In this document: positions 9,141-17,483 of the stretch, one piece after another
Layout: every line of letters begins with the position of its first letter
How positions within the stretch are numbered: position 1 is the first letter of the stretch
Source of the DNA: Entamoeba invadens IP1
Taxonomy: Eukaryota; Evosea; Mastigamoebida; Endamoebidae
Direction of reading: 5' to 3'
Assembly (NCBI RefSeq): GCF_000330505.1
Contig: NW_004440111.1
Span: forward strand, 10,844 to 62,390
Length of the DNA: 51,547 nucleotides
Notes under the pieces: generated by a model
The model's input: only the letters and a program-made list of their open reading frames with translations
The model's database searches: none
Told to the model about the DNA's origin: nothing
Translations under genes and position numbers: made by a program

Positions 9141-9950
9141 ATATAGTCGGGTGATAAAGGGGGTTAATTTGGGACAGAAGTAGTTAATTTGAGTAAAAAA
9201 CTATAAAATATAATTTCTTTAACCATAAAGGTATTAGAAGGGTTTTTTCAATTAACTACTTTGAAGATAATAAAAGAAAACCATAACTTTCTATTTTTGA
9301 TATTATTCAATCTTTGAAAACAATGGAAGAAGAAGAGAAAGGAACCCTCGATGAAACAACCACAGGCAATCAACACAAAAAAGCAATTCAAATGCAAGAA
9401 ACTGGTTTAAAAACTGTATTTCAATATATATTCACGATGTATATAATTAAAATGCCAGAGTTTAATGAATTAACAACAGTGTCAATCTTTTAAAGTGTCA
9501 CAGAATCACTGAAATACATCATTTGTTGAAATCTTTCAATCTTTCGTTGTTGAACCATTCCCATTGAGAAAGGATAAGAGAAAGACCATTTTAACATTAA
9601 AACAATTGGAGTTGAAAAAGAGCAGAAAAGAAATGAAACAAAGGAAAAAACAAAGGAAAAATTCTTTAACAAAACAAGTTTCAGACAAACCATAAAAAGT
9701 GCTGCGTTTTAGACTTCCACATTTTTTAAGTGAACAAATTGAGGTGTTTTTGTTTATTTTTGAAATAGAAATTTATAATTATTCAATTTATAATCATTTA
9801 AAATAAAAAACTATAATTTAAATTATTATTTTAATTTTATGTTTATTTTGACCTTTAAATAGATTTTTTAAAAATTATAGTTTTAAAATTACATTTATCA
9901 AAATTAACTACCTTTGTCTTTTTTTAATGCTATTTATCCCCCGACTATAT
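9141..9950. mobile_element. decayed DNA transposon / long MITE with ~50-bp inverted termini
   Basis: The ends are imperfect inverted repeats. Both begin ATATAGTCGGG(T/G)GATAAA and, read inward without gaps, share TTAA, GACA and GTAGTTAATTT over about 50 bases. The right copy is at about 9895-9950. Both ends lie in TA-rich sequence, so a TA target duplication is likely but cannot be counted unambiguously. The 810-bp interior holds broken coding fragments (see 9323-9493). Terminal form and size suggest a Tc1/mariner or pogo derivative that has lost its transposase. Confidence 0.75.
9323..9493 (+). pseudogene. remnant transposase-like coding fragment, 56 codons
   Basis: Inside the inverted-repeat element, an ATG frame reads MEEEEKGTLDETTTG and then an Ile/Gln helical part before a stop. 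Another open piece from about 9512 to 9695 ends in a Lys/Arg-rich tail (LKKSRKEMKQRKKQRK). The two pieces together look like the start and end of a deleted transposase gene, but no catalytic motif survives. The family assignment is inference from position inside the element. Confidence 0.4.
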
Positions 9951-10020
9951 TAATAAAATAATCTTTATTAATTTACCTATAATTAATTCAACCATACTAA
10001 AAAATCGTCAATTAAATTGA

Positions 10021-13000
10021 TTACGGCGACGAACTAGATGAAGTTGCCGTACTTTCTCCCGACTTACTTTTATCCTTTTCTTCTCCTTTATTTTCGGTAG
10101 GTTGTTGGCTTTCATTATTTCCTTTTTCTTCAACCTTCTTATCATTTTTGTTTTCTTTTTCTTCGGAGCTTGATGATGTTTGGTCCTCGTCACTTTCTTC
10201 GAAGATGTTTTCCTTTGCGTTGAAGACTTTGTTATTCTTTCTGTTTTTGAGTAACACGAGTTTAGCGTAGATGACAAAGAGAATCAACAGAACAAGAACG
10301 ATGACGGTGCAGACGGCAAACACCACAATGATAGCAATTGCCCACCCCGGAACTTCATTATTTGTCGTGTTAGTTACTATGAATGCTTCATCGGATCCAA
10401 GAGGATCTTCTGGACACTCTGTAACAGTATATCCCTTCTTGACAAGAGCTACGTAGATGTTACAGACTTGTTTCACTTCATATTGGCTGGCGTCTATAGT
10501 TACTTTATAGTTTGATGAACTATATTTGGTCTGTTCTTTAGGATTGACTATTGTTACGCCAAACTGCGTGACAAAGTTCTGTATCTCCGTTCTTACCAAG
10601 TACAGGACATCTCCATTGAACTCCCCTGAAAGGGCAATTTTCATAGCAGAACCATCACTTACTATGATTTTGGCAGCTGGTGCAATGACCCATGGGAACA
10701 TCTGTCCTTGTGTCATGACAATTGTAATTGGACTTGTTGGGATTTTGAATGTCCCAGCAGTCATCGTGAGTTGCGACGCGTTGATCTCCATTTCAGTAAA
10801 CTCAATTTGACCAATAACGCCACTGTTCATCGACAATGCAACACTTTTACTGTTGACAACTCTCATCTTTGATACAACAATTGCACTCTTCGTTTTAATA
10901 GTGACAGCACCCGTGTTGTTCTCAAACAACAAACTTGAATCACTTGTCGTTGTATCTCCATCTTGAGTCTGTTCCTCTATGTCATACACAAATGACGACG
11001 CTTCAGTGTTGCTGATCGTCACTGCTGTTCCCTTCGATATTTTCAAATGGTCAATGCCAAATTTTGTTATTGAAAATGTGATTGGCAGGTTCTGCCCCTG
11101 TTCCACTTGATTTGCAAGCAGTTGACTCCCAACTAAAGTCGCTTCGCCCGACACACGAAGGGAATTCAGTTCGGACACATTAATTCCACTCATGACAAAC
11201 GGGTTGACGGCTCCCGCAATTAACTCACAAAACTCACCATCGCACGCACACCCTTTTCTATCCCACGACTTTGCCTCATTACCGTCGTTGAATGGGATAT
11301 CGACGATTTCATTTTCCGACGTGATGTCTTTCATAGTGCACACGATGTCGTCTCTGCTCAATTTATCGATTTTGTATGACGCAATGGAGTTGTATTTATC
11401 AACATAAATGTTCTCTGCTTTATTTTTAATTGAAATGTAATTGATGTCCGAAGCAGTTGCTATCAAATACGAGTTCAACGTCGATGGAATGATTTTTAAG
11501 GTGTTCACAGTGAATTTGTTTCCACTCGTTACTAAGAACGTGTTCATCTTATCAGTCTCTTGATCCACAGACTGTCGACTCACCTCCAAATTTCGTACTG
11601 AAAATTCCCCACGCACAGCAATCGGCTGTTTTGTTGTTATTATCAAATCTCTCTCCGACATGTCTTTAGACAAAGTTAACGCTACAACCTCCCCTGAAAC
11701 TATGGAGTTCGAGTTAACTGTGATTTTGGAATTCACACCGACTTTGTCCAAATTCAAGTTACCTCCCTTGTTGAAAGTCACAGTGGCGTCCGATTTTGAT
11801 GTGAATGAATTGATTGTTCCCGCACCCGCAAAAGTCACAGCAGAAAACTTATTAGTGTTGAGTTCCAACGATGGAATAAGAATATCCGAAACTTCATTTG
11901 TGAATTCGATCTTCCCCGATAACACCACTTTTGATGGGGTGAAAGTGTCTTTGGTGTTGATTTTAACATTCGATGATACCGTGAGTTTGTTAATAGTACC
12001 TTCCATATTAGTTATTACGACATTGTCCATGTTCTCCGGTACCACAATTTCGCACCCAGTTGTATATAAACTACTCTTAGTGTTGGTACATGGGCAGAAG
12101 TTGATATTGTCGTAGTTTGTATTGACAGAAGAATCTATTGAAGACGCCGTGGAGGTGATCACACACATCTCACTTCCTCCACAGTCAAACGGAGTCGCTT
12201 TCGATGGACATCCCACCCAGATCTTCGAGGAACATCCTAAAGCAGCCAACTCGACGTTTGTTGCACTCTTAATGTTATACGACTCCGTGTCGACAGAAGA
12301 CGGAGCAGACGCAAATGTGGCCAATGGAAGGCAAACGGATGACGTTCCTGTAAAATCAATGGAAAGGCCTGTGTTCACTTTTAACGCACTACTCACGTCA
12401 GTTCCTGTCATAAACGACTTTGTGTGGTCGCCTTTATTATCAATGACGTGTAATTTGGCATTTGGTGTGAAGACTAATTGCGACGCCGAGCCAATGAAAA
12501 TCGAACTCATTTCAGTGGCAGTCTGGTACAACGACATTTCATCGACTTCAAACTTTCCACTACGAAGATACACAGAGCCGTGGACATCCAATTTGAGTTC
12601 TTTATTATCGCCTTTGACATGTTCTTTATCGAAAAAGGTGTCTTTCATCAGTGTCAAATTGAGTGGGTGTGTGATCTCAAATTCATTAAGTGTCGCTTTT
12701 GTGTTTAAGACAAGCTCTGTACTTACTGCGCTTGTTATTTTCTCCGCTTTAAACCCTCCCAAGTTGAATGTGGCTTTTGCTGAGCTCAAACTGAGTTCCT
12801 TCACAATATTTAAGTTGTATGTCGATGTTAATGTGACTTCAGATTCGATAACAAGCTTAGTGAAACTCAAAGAAGCACCGATAGTAGTTGGCTTTGTCGT
12901 AGCGATGTTGACGGTGCAACTATCATAAGTTGATTCGGCGTGGTGTACACAAGGGCAGTTCCTATCTGTGTTGTCCAAATACGAGTCGGGGTTATTTAAG

Positions 13001-15081
13001 TCTGGGTTCTCAACAGTTGGATTGACAACACACACTTTCTCCGACAAATCGTAGTCTCCACAATTCACTTCAGACTCCGAAGATACAAAAACGCGTTGCG
13101 AACAGGAGAGAAGTAATCCCGTTGGGACTGAACCCAAGAATGTTCTTGACTTTTGGTTAATGGCAATGACATTAGTAGTCCCTGTTGTTATAGCTGCTGT
13201 TGTGCTTTCAGTTACGATTAAATTGTCGGACAATTCTGAATTGATAATTGGGTCTGTCTTCGTGGCAGAAGACGTTTGTAGTGTTAAGTGCAACTGTTTC
13301 GATTTCACTTGGCCGTTCTTGATATGAATTCTTGACTTCTCGTCGATGTCCAAAGACTCCAAGTCCAAAAGAGTGACGTTGTCTGCAACAGATAGTTTAG
13401 AGTGAATAAGTTTGAGTGTAGTAACGCCTTCTGGTACAACACTGACTTCCACGTTCTTCAATATTAATGGTTTCACTATTGAAAATTCTGTGACGTCCAA
13501 TTGAGTGAATTTGGTGTCAGAACTTCCATCCAATTCTCCTCCATTAAATATCAATTTCTTCACTGTCAAATCTGATTGGAGTGAAACGCTAGGACGAGTT
13601 ATGTTCAACGTCCCTTCTTTCAAAAAATCTGTAATGACCTTTTCAGTGCTCATTTCAATAGAAGAAGAACCTATTGAATAGAGTTCCGAGCACATTTTAG
13701 TACTCACAGTCACAAACCCGTTGTGGAGGTTACACGGGCATTTCGTGATATCATTTAAATGGAAGTCGATAGAACTTCCATCACACGAGACTGTCCAAAA
13801 GTTGCTATCTTTTATTTTTGACATAAAGTTCTTGATTAAAGTATCATCGTAGATGTCAAATATGACACTTTGTGGTGGTAGATTGTTTTCATTTCCTGAT
13901 TTTATAAAAGTCAAATTAGCCTTGGTGTACAATCCCTTATAGTTCACCACTGAAGTGGAGTCCATAGAAACATTCTGAACATCGTTCACATCATTATACA
14001 CATTAACTCTTGAATGCGAGATTAAGTTTATTTGATTAACCCGTGTGTATACATTGACTGTTGCTGACTGACTAACTGCCACCATTCCAGTGTATTGGGT
14101 TGTGGAGTCAGCAATGATATTTGCACTTCCTCCAATGATATTGATAGCCCCAGACGTCCCAGTGACCTTAATCGTCGATTTTATGTTTTCAAAAATGAGA
14201 TTGCCGCTTCCAGTTTCTTCATTTACAGTGACGCTAGTAAATCCATTGAACGTGGCAGTCGCTAATTGTTCAATATTCAACTTCTTGATCACCAAATTTC
14301 CAGTTCCACTAATTCGTGAAGTTTTCAAGACATTAAAAGTAACTGGATGTGCTTCATCGAATGAACCAGGTATCGTGAAGGTATCAGAATTGACTTCAAA
14401 GATGCATTCCGAGTCAATGAGAGTGCACGGACAAATCGAGTTCTCCAAAGTGAATGTATCAGTGTTTGTGCACTTTGTTCCAATAACAGTAGTAGAGACT
14501 GTTCCAGTCGACACTTTAACAGCAGAGGGATACACCGCATATGACAAATCAGTGTCATAATTATCAATACTAAATTTAATGCCTGTAGCTTGAAGAGTGA
14601 ATTCTGCTGATTTAGAAGTTGATGTGGAAGACAGTGTTCCTATAGTGACTTGAGTCTTTTCTGGTATAGTGAAGTCCTTATTCAAATAGAACTTATTAAA
14701 TATGAGTTTAGTGACAGCATTATCGACACTAATTCCACTCGCGGAGAAGACTGAGAAGGTCGAGTCTTTCATGACCTTCACGTCTGTTGAGGAAAAGAGT
14801 CTGACATTCCCAGTTGAAGTCTCCAAAGTCAAAGTCCCTTCATTTTGAATAATCAAAGCATTCTTTGTATCACTTGCTGTCACTGTTTTGATGGTCACTG
14901 TGTTGGATTGACCGATGAAGAGTGTCCCTGTTCCACTAACACTATTCAAGTTGGTTGTGACCACCCCAAAGCAACCAACAGACATCGTTAAGTCCGAGTC
15001 CGCGGGTATAGTAGACATGTACTTGTTGCATTCCACTGCTGCTGAGATGCACAATGGTAGTAAGGCAAAGAGGTAGAGCAT
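10021..15081 (-). CDS. large type I cell-surface protein with five CPC-type Cys modules and beta-solenoid-like repeats
   Basis: The 1,686-residue frame starts with a signal peptide (MLYLFALLPLCISAA). The ectodomain is rich in Thr, Ser, Val and Asn and made of short alternating strands that look like a beta-helix. It is punctuated by Cys modules of the form CPC...C near residues 217, 447, 708, 997 and 1278 (the last reads CAC), so units are about 230-290 residues. A single membrane helix follows at about residues 1577-1605 (GWAIAIIVVFAVCTVIVLVL), then about 80 cytosolic residues that are acidic and Ser/Lys-rich, ending STATSSSSSP. This is the architecture of a surface adhesin or receptor. I cannot name a family. 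No intron or frameshift is seen in 5 kb. Confidence 0.85.
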   Translation of the reverse strand: MLYLFALLPLCISAAVECNKYMSTIPADSDLTMSVGCFGVVTTNLNSVSGTGTLFIGQSNTVTIKTVTASDTKNALIIQNEGTLTLETSTGNVRLFSSTDVKVMKDSTFSVFSASGISVDNAVTKLIFNKFYLNKDFTIPEKTQVTIGTLSSTSTSKSAEFTLQATGIKFSIDNYDTDLSYAVYPSAVKVSTGTVSTTVIGTKCTNTDTFTLENSICPCTLIDSECIFEVNSDTFTIPGSFDEAHPVTFNVLKTSRISGTGNLVIKKLNIEQLATATFNGFTSVTVNEETGSGNLIFENIKSTIKVTGTSGAINIIGGSANIIADSTTQYTGMVAVSQSATVNVYTRVNQINLISHSRVNVYNDVNDVQNVSMDSTSVVNYKGLYTKANLTFIKSGNENNLPPQSVIFDIYDDTLIKNFMSKIKDSNFWTVSCDGSSIDFHLNDITKCPCNLHNGFVTVSTKMCSELYSIGSSSIEMSTEKVITDFLKEGTLNITRPSVSLQSDLTVKKLIFNGGELDGSSDTKFTQLDVTEFSIVKPLILKNVEVSVVPEGVTTLKLIHSKLSVADNVTLLDLESLDIDEKSRIHIKNGQVKSKQLHLTLQTSSATKTDPIINSELSDNLIVTESTTAAITTGTTNVIAINQKSRTFLGSVPTGLLLSCSQRVFVSSESEVNCGDYDLSEKVCVVNPTVENPDLNNPDSYLDNTDRNCPCVHHAESTYDSCTVNIATTKPTTIGASLSFTKLVIESEVTLTSTYNLNIVKELSLSSAKATFNLGGFKAEKITSAVSTELVLNTKATLNEFEITHPLNLTLMKDTFFDKEHVKGDNKELKLDVHGSVYLRSGKFEVDEMSLYQTATEMSSIFIGSASQLVFTPNAKLHVIDNKGDHTKSFMTGTDVSSALKVNTGLSIDFTGTSSVCLPLATFASAPSSVDTESYNIKSATNVELAALGCSSKIWVGCPSKATPFDCGGSEMCVITSTASSIDSSVNTNYDNINFCPCTNTKSSLYTTGCEIVVPENMDNVVITNMEGTINKLTVSSNVKINTKDTFTPSKVVLSGKIEFTNEVSDILIPSLELNTNKFSAVTFAGAGTINSFTSKSDATVTFNKGGNLNLDKVGVNSKITVNSNSIVSGEVVALTLSKDMSERDLIITTKQPIAVRGEFSVRNLEVSRQSVDQETDKMNTFLVTSGNKFTVNTLKIIPSTLNSYLIATASDINYISIKNKAENIYVDKYNSIASYKIDKLSRDDIVCTMKDITSENEIVDIPFNDGNEAKSWDRKGCACDGEFCELIAGAVNPFVMSGINVSELNSLRVSGEATLVGSQLLANQVEQGQNLPITFSITKFGIDHLKISKGTAVTISNTEASSFVYDIEEQTQDGDTTTSDSSLLFENNTGAVTIKTKSAIVVSKMRVVNSKSVALSMNSGVIGQIEFTEMEINASQLTMTAGTFKIPTSPITIVMTQGQMFPWVIAPAAKIIVSDGSAMKIALSGEFNGDVLYLVRTEIQNFVTQFGVTIVNPKEQTKYSSSNYKVTIDASQYEVKQVCNIYVALVKKGYTVTECPEDPLGSDEAFIVTNTTNNEVPGWAIAIIVVFAVCTVIVLVLLILFVIYAKLVLLKNRKNNKVFNAKENIFEESDEDQTSSSSEEKENKNDKKVEEKGNNESQQPTENKGEEKDKSKSGESTATSSSSSP

Positions 15082-15543
15082 GATATTTATGAGTTTTTTT
15101 AATTCTCTTTTTATTTGGCTCTATCTTTTTTATAACGTTCTTTCCGCCATTTTTAGAATCAACTTGTTTCATTATCCACTCTTATCGTATTTTTGGTATT
15201 ATTGTATAAGTAGTGATTATTATATTTTTTAGCATTTGTTTTTCAGAATAGTAAAAACAAAAAATTACAAAACATTTCGATTTTTATAAATGTAAAAAAG
15301 ACAAAATTGGTGTTTTTTATTTGTCGATAAAAAAAGTGACGACTTTCAAAAATGGAGTTTTTATCGTCTTTTTTTCGCGTTTTGTTCTTTAAACAATATT
15401 TTTATTCCGAAATAATTTTTCCACAAACCATCATTATAATAAAACAATTTTAAAATAAATCAGACAAAAATATCCCATTTGGAAGATAACAAATTCTATT
15501 AGAATAGTATTTAGTAATTAATAAATATTACAACGAATTAGAA
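15082..15543. other. intergenic, AT-rich
   Basis: Spacer between the surface-protein start and the Jacob lectin stop, both on the minus strand. It contains poly-A/T runs but no recognisable element. Confidence 0.6.
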
Positions 15544-16743
15544 TTAATCCCAAGTGATATCTTCGAGAAAGACACAAGGACTTTCTGTATATGGCAATTT
15601 TTGTTCCCCTTTACACCACGTGTTTTTAGGGCAATGTCTTGTCCCATTGAATTGTTCAGAGCATTGATAGTACTGATCGTTATGAATACCATCGATGATA
15701 CAGAAGAGTCCCAATCCCCTGCACTTAAAATTGAGGTATTTGTTTTCGATTTGTTGTGACGAGTCTTCAATAGAACTATCGAGTAAGACACAGGGACTTT
15801 CTTCATTAGGGACTTTACCTTTATATCCACATTTAGTGCCAAGTGGACATGGTAAATAGCCTTTATAATAAGTACTACAGAAGTAATACTTATAATCATG
15901 AAGCCCATCTAAAACACAATAGTCTCCATCAGACTGACATATATCGTCTGTGGAAATGTCTTTGGTGGTATCAACGGAGATGGAAGACTCTAAGACACAT
16001 GGAGAGTCACTATCAGGGACTCGTCCTATATACCCACATATAGTCCCAACAGGACAATAGACATATCCTTTGTACTCATCACTACAAATATAATACTCTT
16101 TGGTATGGTTACCATCTTGCACACAATAGTTACCATTACTAGTACATATACTATTATTTATAGTTTCTTCTTGACTCTTTGTAGAATCGTCTTTGGAAGG
16201 ATCTTTGGATACTTCAGTGTCTTGTACTTGAGAAGAAGAAGAAGACTGTTGAGTAAGCGACTTGGTTACACAAGGACTAGATGTATAAGGAACTTCCCCT
16301 TTAAAGCCACAGACACTCCCACTGGGACATGTCAAGAACCCTTTGAAGACATCAGAACAGATCAAAAACTTGTTCTTGTTCTTCTCTTCATCAACACAGA
16401 AATAGCCATTCTTGGTACATAACTCTTTTAAATCAGTACTCTTGTCTTCAATTGCTGCAGAACGATCATCACTAGTGTCTTGGGAAGATTCACACGACTT
16501 CTCTGTACACTTTAATGACTGTGGTGGTATCCCACAGGGGTTGAAACCGATCGGAATCTGATCAAAGTAAATACAAGAAGTCCCGGGAGAACACGGGCGA
16601 TATCCTTGAAATGTCTCAGAACATACATAATAGTCGTTCTTGTGTGCTGTATCATTAACACAGTATAATCCTTCCGATTCACATTTAACAGTAACTGTTG
16701 AGAGAACTTCTATGAAATAAAGAAGAAATAACAAGAAGAACAT
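15544..16743 (-). CDS. Jacob-type cyst wall lectin with five 6-Cys chitin-binding domains
   Basis: The 399-residue protein starts with a signal peptide (MFFLLFLLYFIEVLST), which is why this ATG is preferred over one 21 codons upstream. Five chitin-binding domains lie at residues 21-70, 109-158, 200-249, 269-318 and 341-390. Each spans exactly 50 residues from first to last Cys with the identical spacing C-x6-C-x12-C-x9-C-x5-C-x12-C. They share the core CS-x4-G-x3-C(P/S) and a near-terminal PC. Ser-, Thr- and Asp-rich spacers, longest at 159-199, separate them. This is the Jacob lectin pattern; Jacob proteins are secreted during encystation and crosslink chitin fibrils. There is no GPI or membrane signal. 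Expression is probably encystation-specific, from family knowledge only. Confidence 0.9.
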   Translation of the reverse strand: MFFLLFLLYFIEVLSTVTVKCESEGLYCVNDTAHKNDYYVCSETFQGYRPCSPGTSCIYFDQIPIGFNPCGIPPQSLKCTEKSCESSQDTSDDRSAAIEDKSTDLKELCTKNGYFCVDEEKNKNKFLICSDVFKGFLTCPSGSVCGFKGEVPYTSSPCVTKSLTQQSSSSSQVQDTEVSKDPSKDDSTKSQEETINNSICTSNGNYCVQDGNHTKEYYICSDEYKGYVYCPVGTICGYIGRVPDSDSPCVLESSISVDTTKDISTDDICQSDGDYCVLDGLHDYKYYFCSTYYKGYLPCPLGTKCGYKGKVPNEESPCVLLDSSIEDSSQQIENKYLNFKCRGLGLFCIIDGIHNDQYYQCSEQFNGTRHCPKNTWCKGEQKLPYTESPCVFLEDITWD

Positions 16744-17246
16744 CGTATGAATACTAAGTCCTTTCTTATCGTTTTTATTGCGCGTGGAGTGCGATCTCCG
16801 AGACAAACAAAGTCATTCCATTTCTGTTATTATGTCTTCTCTGGTTCTTTTGTATCTGAAAGTATTTAATATAAAATTTGTACTATTCATTTAGTTTCTT
16901 TTAATTATTAATATTAATTTATCGTCATTAACAAAATGTGTGACATATTATTAAAATTTTTATTATGAAATTAAATGGTTTATTTTATTAATAAAAGTGA
17001 AATATTATAATTTATTATAATTAACTTTTATTATATTTATTTAATTAATTATAACTATAATAATTATTTTGATTATAATATATTTAATAATAGTATTATT
17101 ATAATTAAACTAATATTTAAATTAACTATAATTATTAAATTAACATTAGTTTAATTTAGTTTATTTGATGAGAAATAAATTCTATTTATATGAAGAAGTT
17201 GATTTTCATTTTAATTGAGTTTCAAGTTACTACAGGTGAGGTACTA
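16744..17246. other. intergenic, AT-rich; ends at the transposon target site
   Basis: Upstream region of the Jacob gene, then long A/T runs up to the TA target duplication at 17245-17246. The putative Jacob promoter holds no motif I can assign. Confidence 0.6.
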
Positions 17247-17280
17247 ACCTGTCAACCAGAACTAACCTGTCAGCCATTTT
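17247..17280 (+). repeat. left terminal inverted repeat of the pogo-like transposon
   Basis: It contains the motif TAACCTGTCA(A/G)CC twice, counting the TA of the target site (17245-17257 and 17263-17275). A third partial copy, AACCTGTCAGC, sits at 17356-17366. Such doubled motifs are likely transposase binding sites. Confidence 0.9.
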
Positions 17281-17483
17281 CCTTTAGGAAGCCTAAAACC
17301 CGGATTAGTACGTTTTTTATGGCATTTGTTTTTTGAGATTTCATCTCAAAAATGAAACCTGTCAGCTTTTTTGGTATTTTTGGGTTTTGTAAAAAAGTAA
17401 AACTAAAAAAGAAAAACAATGAGAGTAAAAGACATCTTAATTGTGATGTTCTTCATCAACGCCTTGGTCATCGAGGACCAGCC

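Noticed and set aside
12122..12928. 268-codon plus-strand frame
   Set aside because: Antisense shadow of the large surface-protein gene, whose signal peptide, modules and membrane helix are clear.
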